Shown here piece by piece: positions 1 through 12,880 of a stretch of DNA of 64,000 nucleotides (position 1 is the stretch's first letter; every line of letters begins with the position of its first letter). A program made the translations under genes and the position numbers. The stretch comes from Malachius bipustulatus. Lineage: Eukaryota; Arthropoda; Insecta; Coleoptera; Melyridae. Below the pieces are notes generated by a model that searched no databases, was not told the DNA's origin, and was given only the letters and a program-made list of their open reading frames with translations. The stretch lies in the NCBI GenBank assembly GCA_910589415.1, contig OU342631.1, positions 58,742,598 through 58,806,597 on the forward strand, written 5' to 3'.

Positions 1-3000
1 TGTATTATTATTATTATTATATAAAGGGGGAGATTTCCCAATCGCTAATTAGCGATTATCAAATAAGCCTCTTAAAAAGAGCCGGTTAACGTAAGACTCG
101 GACATACTTCGTTGTTCTAACACATTGGGTCCATTGCGATTTGGGCTCCAAAGCTTTATTAATACGATCTCTGTATGCTCTTAATGATGCCACTTCTAAT
201 CAACCGAAGGCAACTCAGAAGCCGTCATTCAAGAACTTATAGTCTATGTTAAAGAGAAAAAGTGACAATTGTTTTTGGTACGTCTTCAATTCCTAACAGA
301 ATTACTCGCTTGTTCTATTACCAGGAACTAAGCTAATAGTAAGAAGATTGCAAACAGAAGACGATTCAAGGTTTAAACAATCCAGAACCAACAAAACAAA
401 TGCGCACTGCTAACAACAGAAATCATGAGTCTTAAGAAGAATTAATAAACAAAGGTGGTCCATCTAAACATCCATGCAAATTTCATACCTAGCAGAAGAT
501 TATCCAAATTCTGCCAAATCAATAATTTTCTGAACCCAATGTTGGCACCTGCTATGAGTAGGTCCCTACTTTAGTGAAATTTCCTACCTACGATCAGCTG
601 CCAAAAGAATAAATTAAAATTGGTAACATTTTCATGTCGATCGAGGAGTTTTTAGAAGTTTAATTTAAACAAAATAACAAAAAATTAAAAATCAAGTTTT
701 TAAATACATGTCTTGCAATACATATCAGATTTCGTTGGACTAGTGAGTAGGTGCATTCTCTTCTAGGGTTTCTGCAGTCTATATAAAGGGGGAGATTTCC
801 TAGTCGCTAATTAGCGATTATTAAATTAGCCTCTTAAAAAGAGCCGGTTAACGTAAGACTCGGACATACTTCGTTGTTCTAACACATTGGGTCCATTGCG
901 ATTTGGGCTCCAAAGCTTTATTAATACGATCTCTGTATGCTCTTAATGATGCGATTTCTAATCAACCGAAGGCAACTCAGAAGCTGTCATTCAGGAACTT
1001 ATAGTCTATGTTAGAGAGAAAAAGTGACAATTGTTTTTGGTACGTCTTCAATTCCTAACAGAATTACTCACTTGTTCTATTACCGGGAACTGAGCTAACA
1101 GTAAGAAAATTGCAAACAGAAGACGATTCAAGGTTTAACCAATCCAGAACCAACAAAGCAAATGTGAACTGCTAATAACAGAAATCTTGAGTCTTAAGAA
1201 GAATTAATGAACATAGGTAGTCCATCTAAACATCCATGCAAATTTCATACCTAGCAGAAGATCATCCAAATCCTGCCAAATCAATAATTTACTGAACCCA
1301 ATGGTGGCACCTGCTATGAGTAGGTCCCTACTTTAGTGAAATTTCCTACCTACGATCAGCTGCCAAAAGAATAAATTAAAATTAGTAACATTTTCATGTC
1401 GATCGAGGAGTTTTTAGAAGTTTAATTCAAACAAAATAACAAAAAATTAAAAATCAAGTTTTTAAATACATGTCTTGCAAAACGTATCAGATTTCGTCGG
1501 ACTAGTGAGTAGGTGCATTGTCTTCTAGGGTTTCTGCATTCTCTTCAAAAATTCCATTGGAATTATTGTAATTGTTGTAAATGGATTTTTCAATCTGTCG
1601 GGCAATAAAGTTTATTATTATTATTATATAAAGGGGGAGATTTCCTAGTCGCTAATTAGCGATTATCAAATAAGCCTCTTAAAAAGAGCCGGTTAACGTA
1701 AGACTCGGACATACTTCGTTGTTCTAACACATTGGGTCCATTGCGATTTGGGCTCCAAAGCTTTATTAATACGATCTCTGTATGCTCTTAAGGATGCCAC
1801 TTCTAATCAACCGAAGGCAACTCAGAAGCTGTAATTCGAGAACTTATAGTCTATGTTAGAGAGAAAAAGTGACAATTGTTTTTGGTACGTCTTCAATTCC
1901 TAACAGAATTACTCACTTGTTCTATTACCAGGAACTGAGCTAAGAGTAAGAAGATTGCAAACAAAATACGATTCAAGGTTTAACCAATCCAGAACCAACA
2001 AAACAAATGTGCACTGCTCACAACAGAAATCTTGAGTCTTGAGAAGAATTAATGAACATAGGTAGTCCATCTAAACATCCATGCAAATTTCATACCTAGC
2101 AGAAGATCATCCAAATCCTGCCAAATCAATAATTTACTGAACCCAATGTTGGCACCGAATGTCCGTGTCTTAATAAAAGCTTCATAACATTGGTTTTAGG
2201 CAAGTGGTATTTAAAAATCTAAGCAAACACGTTGTTGCTGTTTGTTTATATTGTCACCTGGGAAAGGGGGGGGGGGGGGGGTGATGGAGGGTAGAGGAGG
2301 TCCTCCTTGTTCTCTTCTCTTGAAAAAATTGTCTGAAGTGCGGCAAGTGCTATTACCACACATTGAACTATTCTGCTATGAGTAGGTCCCTACTTTGGTG
2401 AAATTTCCTACCTACGACCAGCTGCAAAAAGAATAAATTAAAATTAGTAACATTTTCATGTCGATCGAAGAGTTTTTAGAAGTTTAATTCAAACAAAATA
2501 ACAAACAATAAAAAATCAAGTTTTAAAATACATGTCTTGCAAAACGTATCAGATTTCGTCGGACTAGTGAGTAGGTGCATTGTCTTCTAGGGTTTCTGCA
2601 TTCTCTACAACAATTCCATTGGAATTATTGTAATTGTTGTAAATGGATTTTTCAATCTGTTGGGCAATAAAGTGTATTATTATTATTATTATTATTAATA
2701 TATAAAGGGGGAGATTTCCTAGTCGCTAATTAGCGATTATTAAATAAGCCTCTTAAAAAGAGCCGATTAACGTAAGACTCGGACATACTTCGTTGTTCTA
2801 ACACATTGGGTCCATTGCGATTTGGGCTCCAAAGCTTTATTAATACGATCTCTGTATGCTCCTAATGATGCCACTTCTAATCAACCGAAGGCAACTCAGA
2901 AGCTGTCATTCAAGAACTTATAGTCTATGTTAGAGAGAAAAAGTGACAATTGTTTTTGGTACGTCTTCAATTCCTAACAGAATTACTCACTTGTTCTATT

Positions 3001-5137
3001 ACCAGGAACTGAGCTAAGAGTAAGAAGATTGCAAACAAAATACGATTCAAGGTTTAACCAATCCAGAACCAACAAAACAAATGTGCACTGCTCACAACAG
3101 AAATCTTTAGTCTTAAGAAGAAATAATAAATAAAGGTAGTCCATCTAAACATCCATGCAAATTTCATACCTAGCAGAAGATCATCCAAATCCTGCCAAAT
3201 CAATAATTTTCTGAACCCAATGTTGGCACCTGCTGTGAGTAGGTCCCTACTTTAGTAAAATTGCCTACCTACGATCAGCTGCCAAAGGAATAAATTAAAA
3301 TTGGTAACATTTTCATGTCGATCGGGGAGTTTTTAGAAGTTTAATTTAAACAAAATAACAAAAAATTAAAAATCAAGTTTTTAAATACATGTCTTGCAAA
3401 ACGTATCAGATTTCGTCGGACTAGTGAGTAGGTGCATTGTCTTCTAGTGTTTCTGCATTCTCTTCAACAATTCCATTGGAATTATTATATTTGTTGTAAA
3501 TGGATTTTTCAATCTGTTTGTCAATAAAGTGTATTATTATTATATAAAGGGGGAGATTTCCCAATCGCTAATTAGCGATTATCAAATAAGCCTCTTAAAA
3601 AGAGCCGGTTAACGTAAGACTCGGACATACTTCGTTGTTCTAACACATTGGGTCCATTGCGATTTGGGCTCCAAAGCTTTATTAATACGATCTCTGTATG
3701 CTCTTAATGATGCCACTTCTAATCAACCGAAGGCAACTCAGAAGCTGTCATTCAAGAACTTATAGTCTATGTTAGAGAGAAAAAGTGACAATTGTTTTTG
3801 GTACGTCTTCAATTCCTAACAGAATTACTCACTTGTTCTATTACCAGGAACTGAGCTAAGAGTAAGAAGATTGCAAACAAAATACGATTCAAGGTTTAAC
3901 CAATCCAGAACCAACAAAACAAATGTGCACTGCTCACAACAGAAATCTTTAGTCTTAAGAAGAAATAATAAATAAAGGTAGTCCATCTAAACATCCATGC
4001 AAATTTCATACCTAGCAGAAGATCATCCAAATCCTGCCAAATCAATAATTTTCTGAACCCAATGTTGGCACCTGCTGTGAGTAGGTCCCTACTTTAGTAA
4101 AATTGCCTACCTACGATCAGCTGCCAAAGGAATAAATTAAAATTGGTAACATTTTCATGTCGATCGGGGAGTTTTTTGAAGTTTAATTTAAACAAAATAA
4201 CAAAAAATTAAAAATCAAGTTTTTAAATACATGTCTTGCAATACGTACATATCAGATTTCGTCGGACTAGTGAGTAGGTGCATTCTCTTCTAGGGTTTCT
4301 GCAGTCTATATAAAGGGGGAGATTTCCTAGTCGCTAATTAGCGATTATTAAATAAGCCTCTTAAAAAGAGCCGATTAACGTAAGACTCGGACATACTTCG
4401 TTGTTCTAACACATTGGGTCCATTGCGATTTGGGCTCCAAAGCTTTATTAATACGATCTCTGTATGCTCTTAATGATGCCACTTCTAATCAACCGAAGGC
4501 AACTCAGAAGCTGTCATTCAAGAACTTATAGTCTATGTTAAGAAGAAAAAGTGACAAAATTGTTTTTGGTACGTCTTCAATTCCTAACAGAATTACTCGC
4601 TTGTTCTATTACCAGGAACTAAGCTAAGAGTAAGAAGATTGCAAACAGAAGACGATTCAAGGTTTAAACAATCCAGAACCAACAAAACAAATGTGCACTG
4701 CTAACAACAGAAATCTTGAGTCTTAAGAAGAATTAATAAACAAAGGTGGTCCATCTAAACATCCATGCAAATTTCATACCTAGCAGACGATCATCCAAAT
4801 TCTGCCAAATCAATAATTTTCTGAACCCAATGTTGGCACCTGCTATGAGTAGGTCCCTACTTTAGTGAAATTTCCTACCTACGATCAGCTGCCAAAAGAA
4901 TAAATTAAAATTGGTAACATTTTCATGTCGATCGAGGAGTTTTTAGAAGTTTAATTTAAACAAAATAACAAAAAATTAAAAATCAAGTTTTTAAATACAT
5001 GTCTTGCAAAACGTATCAGATTTCGTCGGACTAGTGAGCATTCTCTTCTAGGGTTTCTGCATTCTCTTCAACAATTCCATTGGAATTATTGTAATAATTG
5101 TTGTAAATGGATTTTTCAATCTGTTGGGCAATAAAGT

Positions 5138-5168
<31 letters not shown>

Positions 5169-7410
5169 AAGGGGGAGATTTCCCAATCGCCAATTAGCGA
5201 TTATTAAATAAGCCTCTTAAAAAGAGCCGGTTAACGTAAGACTCGGACATACTTCGTTGTTTCAACACATTGGGTCCATTGCGATTTGGGCTCCAAAGCT
5301 TTATTAATACGATCTTTGTATGCTCTTAAGGATGCCACTTCTAATCAACCGAAGGCAACTCAGAAGCTGTAATTCGAGAACTTATAGTCTATGTTAGAGA
5401 GAAAAAGTGACAATTGTTTTTGGTACGTCTTCAATTCCTAACAGAATTACTCACTTGTTCTATTACCGGGAACTGAGCTAACAGTAAGAAAATTGCAAAC
5501 AGAAGACGATTCAAGGTTTAACCAATCCAGAACCAACAAAGCAAATGTGAACTGCTAACAACAGAAATCTTGAGTCTTGAGAAGAATTAATGAACATAGG
5601 TAGTCCATCTAAACATCCATGCAAATTTCATACCTAGCAGAAGATCATCCAAATCCTGCCAAATCAATAATTTACTGAACCCAATGTTGGCACCGAATGT
5701 CCGTGTCTTAATAAAAGCTTCATAACATTGGTTTTAGGCAAGTGGTATTTAAAAATCTAAGCAAACACGTTGTTGCTGTTTGTTTATATTGTCACCTGGG
5801 AAAGGGGGGGGGGGTGATGGAGGGTAGAGGAGGTCCTCCTTGTTCTCTTCTCTTGAAAAAATTGTCTGAAGTGCGGCAAGTGCTATTACCACACATTGAA
5901 CTATTCTGCTATGAGTAGGTCCCTACTTTAGTGAAATTTCCTACCTACGACCAGCTGCCAAAAGAATAAATTAAAATTGGTAACATTTTCATGTCGATCG
6001 AGGAGTTTTTAGAAGTTTAATTCAAACAAAATAACAAAAAATAAAAAATCAAGTTTTTAAATACATGTCTTGCAAAACGTATCAGATTTCGTCGGACTAG
6101 TGAGTAGGTGCATTGTCTTCTAGGGTTTCTGCATTCTCTTCAACAATTCCATTGGAATTATTGTAATTGTTGTAAATGGATTTTTCAATCTGTTGGGCAA
6201 TAAAGTGTATTATTATTATTATTATTATTATATAAAGGGGGAGATTTCCCAATCGCTAATTAGCGATTATTAAATAAGCCTCTTAAAAAGAGACGGTTAA
6301 CGTAAGACTCGGACATACTTCGTTGTTCTAACCCGTTGGGTCCATTGCGATTTGGGCTACAAAGATTTATTAATACGATCTCTGTATGCTCTTAATAATG
6401 CCACTTCTAATCAACCGAAGGCAACTCAGAAGCTGTCATATAGTCTATGTTAGAGAGAAAAAGTGACAATTGTTTTTGGTACGTCTTCAATTCCTAACAG
6501 AATTACTCACTTGTTCTATTACCGGGAACTGAGCTAACAGTAAGAAGATTGCAAACAGAAGACGATTCAAGGTTTAACCAATCCAGAACCAACAAAGCAA
6601 ATGTGCACTGCTAACAACAGAAATCTTGAGTCTTAAGAAGAATTAATGAGCATAGGTAGTCCATCTAAACATCCATGCAAATTTCATACCTAGCAGAATA
6701 TCATCCAAATCCTGCCAAATCAATAATTTACTGAACCCAATGTTGGCACCGAATGTCCGAGTCTTAATAAAAACTTCATAACAGTGTTTTTAGGCGAGTG
6801 GTATTTAAAAATCCAAGCAAAAACGTTGTTGCTATTTGTTTATATTGTCACCGGGGAAGGGGGGGGATGGAGGGTAGAGGAGGTCCTCCTTGTTCTCTTC
6901 TCTTGAAAAAATTGTCTGAAGTGCGGCAAGTGCTATTATCACACATTAAACTATTCTGCTATGAATAGGTCCCGACTTTAGTGAAATTTCCTACCTACGA
7001 CCAGCTGCCAAAAGAATAAATTAAAATTGGTAACATTTTCGTGTCGATCGAGGAGTTTTTAGAAGTTTAATTTAAACAAAATAACAAAAAATAAAAAATC
7101 AAGTTTTTAAATACATGTCTTGCAAAACGTATCAGATTTCGTCGGACTAGTGAGTAGGTGCATTCTCTTCTAGGGTTTCTGCAGTCTCTATATAAAGGGG
7201 GAGATTTCCTAATCGCTAATTAGCGATTATTAAATAAGCCTCTTAAAAAGAGCCGGTTAACGTAAGACTCGGACATACTTCGTTGTTTTAACACACTGGG
7301 TCCATTGCGATTTGGGCTCCAAAGCTTTATTAATACGATCCCTGTATGCTCTTAATGATGCCACTTCTAATCAACCGAAGGCAACTCAGAAACTGCCTTT
7401 CAAGAACTTA
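1..7410 (+). repeat. Head-to-tail array of ~0.76-1.07 kb units with (TTA)n tails
   Basis: Eight complete units and a truncated ninth start near 21, 781, 1627, 2701, 3543, 4308, 5164, 6231 and 7191. Each opens TATAAAGGGGGAGATTTCC, followed by the 14-bp palindrome TCGCTAATTAGCGA. Where the 3' end is complete it reads GCAATAAAGT(G/T)T and then a TTA microsatellite, which abuts the next TATAAAGGGGG. This looks like a retroposon-type 3' end with a simple-repeat tail. Some units (ending near 780, 4307, 7190) lose the tail and fuse after TCTGCAGTCT. Units differ by scattered substitutions and short indels. Three units (2157-2373, 5695-5906, 6751-6956) carry an extra ~210-bp block. No reading frame of note. 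The ninth unit stops near 7410. It could be an amplified SINE-like retroposon or a satellite derived from one; I do not recognise the family. Confidence 0.85.
2157..2373 (+). repeat. Extra ~210-bp block with G-run inside array unit 3
   Basis: This block sits between GGCACC and TGCTATGAG, which are contiguous in the shorter units. Equivalent blocks are at 5695-5906 and 6751-6956. Each holds a G homopolymer of decreasing length (about 17, 11 and 7). It is either an insertion that spread by unit duplication or ancestral sequence deleted from the short units. No terminal repeats or target duplication were seen. Confidence 0.75.
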
Positions 7411-8072
7411 TAGAGCGATGTCTGTATCTACATGCACTCCCTTAGGTTCCTCATAATTACACTGATTTTGGGTTTTTGTTTGAAAAATTTTTTGCTTGTG
7501 GAAGGGATATTATCTGCTCTTATTTTGCATATTCTTCGCGAACCGGTGTTTCAGTGTCCTCTTCAGGCATTCAAGCTTAACGCATCATTTGTTTGGATAT
7601 TGTAGTCTTCATTCACATCTTGGATTTCTTATTAATGTTTATATTATTTATTGATTTTTTTTATTCTACACTGTATAAACAGGCAAAGCCCTTTACTATA
7701 CAGGGACAATAACAGAAAATTTTTGCATATAACACAAGCATCTAAATCAAAAATGTGTAACAAATTTCCATTTTTTGTACCAAGGCATCTACAAAGAAAA
7801 AGGAGAAAGCAAATTAATGTTTAACACTACTCCTCAAGTCGCTAAGGCTGCTAGAAAAAATGTCAAAGCTAAATTGACCACCGTTATAATTGCCACACAT
7901 CGTGTAAATCGGCGAAAACTTTAAGGGTGGTATGATGAGACTGAAGATAAAACGTCTCATTCTGTCGAGAGCCCACCCTTGGTACGCGAAACCGCAACCT
8001 CTCTAGAATTGGTGGGCAGTCAATTGCATTACCAAGTAACTTAACCAGGAACACCAAAGAGGCATAGTCGGT
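7411..8072. other. Non-coding stretch between array and duplicated block
   Basis: No open frame or RNA gene could be supported. The sequence is AT-rich with short T-runs. A segment near 7650-7740 loosely resembles the reversed 3' end of a non-LTR element, but too weakly to annotate. Confidence 0.5.
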
Positions 8073-8334
8073 TCTCCAAAGAAGTAATAGAAAATGTGTC
8101 CAACAATATTTATTTATTTATTTCTAACAACTGTTCAACAGAATATAAATTCTAATTACAGAACAGGAAGAATCAATTTGAGGGCTATAAACTAAAGTAG
8201 ACGTAAAGTTAAATAAACGGTAATGACTAACCAAAATGACCTATTATACAAAGAGTAAGAACAATAGCGGCAAAGGAGCAGCACCAAATGTAGCAATATC
8301 AATTTATTTAATCCAAAATCTAAAACGGTGCTCC

Positions 8335-10868
8335 TTAGTGTAACATAAAAGATCGTATAGTGGCAACATTGCAGTTGAATATGTCGAAGTCTTGTTTGTG
8401 CATGTTATAAATGGTGCAAATATTGTGGAGAGGAGAATGCTTCAACACATTGGTACGCGGCGTGGGATTCCGAAAAGTGTCAACATTACGGGTTGCGGAT
8501 GATGTCGGTGCATGGAGGTGGAGCATATGTAGAATTGCCGGGCAATCCGAGGTTCCACTGATGAGTCCCCTTAGAAGAGCCATTGCGAAATATTCACGTC
8601 TAGACAACATACTCGATAGTCCGAACCTTGACAGTAACATATCTTGTGGGTAGCCGACTTGTGGGTAAATACCATCGATTTTCAAACATAGGTGTTTTAG
8701 CATGCGTCTTTGAATGTTCTCGAGATATGAACTATGAGAAGAGTATGCCGGGCTCCAGACGATAGACGCATATTCAAGTTTGGGTCTTACATGTGTCTGA
8801 AAAAGTAGTTGCACCGTGGAGGCCGAAAAATCTCTACTAGTACGGAAAATGAAACCTAGAACCTTATACGAATCAGATAAGTACGGTTTTGTTTATATGA
8901 GGCACAAAAGAGAGTTTGGAATCAAATGTTACTCCCAAATCGTGGAAAGTTGTGGGCCTTTCAAGAATGCCATCATCTACAGAATATGGAAATTCAAGGC
9001 TATCTAATTTAAGCGTGAATGACATAACATTACACTTAGACGCATTCAGAGGTAACTTGTTACGAGCACACCAACCAGACACCCGATCCAAGTTATCACG
9101 AAGCTGTAAGCAATCTTCTGATGTTTTGACAGACAGAAAAATCTTCAGATCATCGGCATAGAGCAGAAAAGGCACGTCCAATTCACTTGAGATATCGTCA
9201 ATGTATATGTTGAAGAGCAAAGGTCCGAGCACTGAGCCCTGAGGGACCCCTGATTTGACCGAAAACTCACCAGATTTATTGCCGTTTACCTCTACATATT
9301 GCGTTCTGCCTGACAGGTAGCTTCGCAGAAGATTTGAATTTCGGGGCGAGAGACCCGCATTGCTTAATTTTGCCAGCAAAATATTGTGGTCAATTCTATC
9401 GAAGGCTTTCGAAAAGTCCGTGTAGATGACATCGGTTTGTAGTTGTTTGTCAATGGCTTCAGAGATATATTGGGTAATAGTCACGGTAGATCGACCCCTC
9501 ATAAATCCATGTTGACTATCTCCAATATTGTTGCGAATGTTAAAACACAAAACGTCATGAATCAATAATTCAAATACCTTACTGAAGTTGCAAATGATAG
9601 AGATAGGCCTGTAATTACGAATATCTCCCTTTTCTCCCTTTTTAAATACTGGTCTAATCTTGGATTTCTTCCATATATCCGGGAAGATACCCTGTTTTAT
9701 GGAGATATTGTATATAATAATTGTCAAAGGTCTCGCGAGTACAGTTGCACAGTCTCTCAAAATAAATGCCGGAATACCATTCGGTCCAGTAGTTAGGTTG
9801 GGCTTGATACGGTTTAGTGCCTCAAGTACTTCCCTCTCACTAAAATATGGAATGGAGAAAGCCGATCCACCGTGAAGGCTATTATTAACAATGGATTCAG
9901 TGTCATCGGAAGACATGTAGGCTGATCCGAAACATTCAGCGAACGAATTTACAATGTCATCAGGATCTACAAACTCACTTCCATTGTAAGAAATTCTATT
10001 AGGAACAGCAGGAGAATCAGTTTTAGATCTTACATAGGCCCAAAACTTTTTTGGGTCTTATTTAATGTCCCCTTCTATGCCCCTCAAATAGGCACTGCGT
10101 GCAGACTTTAATATATCTTTCAAGAAATTTTCGAATTTAAAAGCACTAAAATTATTTTTATTTTTTCACGCTTAATCTTTGCTCTAAGAATTTTAAAATC
10201 GGAATATGCCACGGTGTCATTTACTTTCTTATATTTACGCCAAAGCTTCAATTTTCTTCAATGTTGCAAATTATACTGCGATGAAACCATACAGGGTATC
10301 TGGATCGCCTCTTGGACAATGAATTATCCAATGGCACAAATTCAACGAAAACTGAGTTTAGTTTCTCATAAAAACAATGACATGCCGAGTTAGGACTATC
10401 AGCACTCTCAAGAATTGACCAGTTGATGTTTGTCAACGATGCGTACAATCCCTCGAAATCTGCCTTCCTAAAATTTAATTTATTTAATAAATTTACGGGT
10501 AACGTCTTAGCACCAGTGACTCCCGAACCCAACACGGGGAAGAGGACTTCAATGTGTAATGCGGGGTGGTTAGGATCTTCCGATGTGAGTATATCCTCAG
10601 CCCCACCCACCATGCAGGCAATATTCGACAGAACAAGATCTAGAAGTCTTCCATGACTGTTGTATACAAAATTGCATTGGGAAAGTTCCAGCAGACTGCA
10701 AAAACTTTCAAGGGACAGATTGACTTCGTTAAAAATTTTCGATCTATTGTAAGCAGCATAGGTAGGTATGTTAAAATCACCAAAAATACATATATTATGA
10801 CCCCTGACAAAGTCTAGATTTCCCAAAAATTGAAACAGAATAATGTAATCTTGGAGAGATGTATTCAA
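8335..10868 (-). pseudogene. LINE A ORF2: endonuclease remnant + reverse transcriptase
   Basis: ORF2 of a non-LTR retrotransposon, which nicks the target and reverse-transcribes the element RNA there. The 10868-10248 piece has the endonuclease motif FGDFNIP and a late block ending DLVLSN. The 9916-8873 piece is the reverse transcriptase: FKKGEKGDIRNYRPISI, YTDFSKAFDRIDH, GVPQGSVLGPLLFN and the catalytic FLLYADDLKIF, all intact. The 8814-8335 piece is the C-terminal region (THVRPKLEYASIVWSP). Stops and frameshifts separate the three, for example an in-frame TAA just before DPKKFWAYV near 10060. It cannot encode one full protein, though the catalytic block is undamaged. Residues NFSAFKFENFLKDI in the EN-RT linker (10112-10155) look foreign; see findings. 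Confidence 0.85.
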
Positions 10869-11255
10869 ACTGAGTTAGCAATAAATATATTTTTATTCAT
10901 TCTAGTCAGGTAATCAGGTAGTTCAGTTTCACTATACTTCTCAGTCATGCCAACAATTCTTATTCTGGGATGTAGACCATGGACCGCCTTCACTGTATAG
11001 GAAGCTGCTAGTTTTTCACCGGCCAACTTCACAAGTTTTGCATTATCTTCAGAAGATTTACATCCAACTAAAATGCCTCCATCCTTCACATTCTTTATTT
11101 TGGATATCTGTATATCAGCCTCTACAGGATTGACATTTTGCTTGATATCGACGCTGGTGAGACCATGCTGCTGTGGGGTTTTGGGCTGAACTAAAACTGC
11201 TGGAAGTGTTTTATTTTTTAGAATATCCTTGTAGCTAGGAACAGGATATTTGATG
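10865..11255 (-). pseudogene. LINE A ORF1 (gag-like) fragment
   Basis: Encodes GGILVGCKSSEDNAKL and HPRIRIVGMTEKYSE, matching the nucleic-acid-binding gag-like domain also seen in LINE B at 12371-12799 (GGILCGCQTTEDAKKY, NPRIRVAGISEKLPE). It breaks off at NKNIFIANSV, where it joins mid-endonuclease, so the zinc knuckles that should follow are lost. The upstream edge near 11255 abuts the truncated 3' end of LINE B. Confidence 0.75.
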
Positions 11256-11279
11256 AGGATAGCCGATTACAGGATAAAC

Positions 11280-11880
11280 CCCATAAGGTTGGAGAGTACA
11301 AGATCAAGTTTTCTGTCATTATTATCCCGAAAAAAATTGTATTGATGGAGATCAAGAGCATCAAGCGCGTTATTCAGAGAAGCAGTGTACCTATCTGTGA
11401 CAGATTGGTCTAAGTAGGAGGCATATTTGCTTTATATTAAAATCACCCAAAATTACTGTGATACCGGTCTGCAAGAAATCAAGTCTGGCAATGTTATCGA
11501 AGAAGATATCATAATGAAAAGCAGACAGAGAGGGAGGCATATAAACAGTCAAGATATGCAGTGACTTACTCTCTACCAAAATCTTAACTCCAACCAGATC
11601 AATAAGTGATCAATAAATATTGTCAATAACACCGCCGAGCTCCAAAATGCAAACCATCACGTACCCCCATCAAAACACCACCGACCCTGTCAACCCCCGA
11701 AATACCTCTATCATGCCTAAAAACTCTAAATTGAGGTGGGAATACCTTTGAGTCAAATACACTGTCATTGAGCCAGGTTTCAGTAAGGGCTACGATATCA
11801 AAATTACAAGTGGATAGTGCGTTAAACAGTTCAGATGTTTTCGTGCGAAGACCACGAACGTTTTGATAGTAAATATTTAC
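11280..11880 (-). pseudogene. LINE B ORF2, apurinic endonuclease part
   Basis: Minus-strand translation from 11880 gives the start of an EEP/APE-type endonuclease: YYQNVRGLRTK, then VALTETWLND. Further pieces are LTVYMPP, VILGDFNI and KLDLVLSN. Stops near 11630 and 11400 interrupt it, and it runs out before the reverse transcriptase. The motifs and spacing are those of Jockey-type ORF2 N-termini. Confidence 0.75.
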
Positions 11881-12027
11881 TTTGGTATCGCCGAGATAAC
11901 CTCGACCCTTATCGACAGTGGACGTGGGGAAATCGCGAACGCCGTCGCTATCGTGGAAAGCAAACCGAGGTTGTAGGCGTGACTGCTACAAACCAGCAAG
12001 GATGTCAGATCGTATTTTGTCCCTAGC

Positions 12028-12799
12028 TCAAGCATACGCCATACAGTTGTTGATATCCCAAACAGCATGACCAACATCAACATCAACACCTGACCCTTTC
12101 AATTTACTACAGTTAGAGCATGACAGACTCGATGACTTACATTCTTTGACAGCGTGATCGTCTCCACATCTCGGACAGGAGCGTGGTCTAAGACAGTTCT
12201 TTGACGAATGGTGGTTCATTGGTGGTAATTCATTGTAATTATAACAGCGGTAAATCTCAACTCCGTCAAAAACAGGACAACTATCATATCCAATAAGTAA
12301 CTTAGTACCCACCTTGACAACTCTCTCGTAGGTTTGTTTGTCAACCTGCAATATAGCCTGAAATATTTTCTCATTTTTTTTTAGTAGCATAAAATTTAAC
12401 AAGTTTAATATCGGATTCAGAATTTATGGAAGAAGGGTTGCTCCTCTTGATCAATTCTAGAAGTGTGTCTTCAGGCAGCTTCTCAGAAATTCCAGCCACT
12501 CGAATACGTGGATTGATTCCCTGGGACTCTCTCACATCATATTCAGAGGACAGCTTTGCTTCGGCCAGTTTCTTATATTTTTTCGCATCTTCAGTAGTTT
12601 GGCATCCGCAAAGTATTCCTCCATTTCTAACGTGCTTGACTCTGATCAATGTGAAATTACCTTCGGCAGGATTCAGTTTTTCAAGATCTTTCCTCGTACG
12701 TGCATTGGACTGAGATGGATTCTTCGGTTCGATAAATACAGCTGGTCGGGTTCTGTTATAATAATAATCCCAATGAGCAAGAATACATTGCAGCAACAT
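12028..12799 (-). pseudogene. LINE B ORF1: gag-like protein with CCHC zinc knuckles
   Basis: An RNA-binding ORF1 protein. The N-terminal piece (12799-12371) has GGILCGCQTTEDAKKY and NPRIRVAGISEKLPE. The C-terminal piece (12402-12028) has Cys/His knuckles in CPRCGDDHAVKEC and CSNC, which bind nucleic acid in LINE gag-like proteins. The two overlap in different frames at an A-run near 12372-12385, a simple homopolymer frameshift. After the knuckles the frame runs to a stop at 12028, shortly before the ORF2 start region. Confidence 0.8.
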
Positions 12800-12880
12800 T
12801 CACCTAACGTTTCAATGCAAGCTTGCAATGTTGCATATAAGGTACAAATGGCCTCCCACAATGTTCCTGCAATGTTTAAA

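Larger units (their letters stand above)
8073..11260 (-). mobile_element. Jockey-type LINE A, internally deleted, copy 1
   Basis: A minus-strand non-LTR retrotransposon. Its 3' end lies at the ATTT-type microsatellite near 8109-8121, i.e. an (AAAT)n tail in element orientation. In element order it has an ORF1 (gag-like) fragment at about 11255-10870, then directly mid-endonuclease, the reverse transcriptase and a C-terminal region. The zinc-knuckle part of ORF1 and the start of the endonuclease are missing, so the element has a large internal deletion. The second copy at 28242-31790 has the same junction. Jockey-clade assignment rests on the reverse transcriptase blocks and the EN-RT order. 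Confidence 0.8.
11262..12800 (-). mobile_element. Jockey-type LINE B, 3'-truncated
   Basis: A second, related minus-strand LINE lying 5' of LINE A in element orientation. It keeps ORF1 and the first part of ORF2 (endonuclease) and ends near 11270, where LINE A ORF1 begins. There is no reverse transcriptase. The whole element is missing from the second duplication copy, where sequence jumps from the equivalent of 11184 to the equivalent of 13663. Confidence 0.7.

Noticed and set aside
1..7410. CRISPR-like or rDNA spacer interpretation of the array
   Set aside because: Units are ~0.8-1 kb with no short repeat/spacer pattern and no rRNA sequence.
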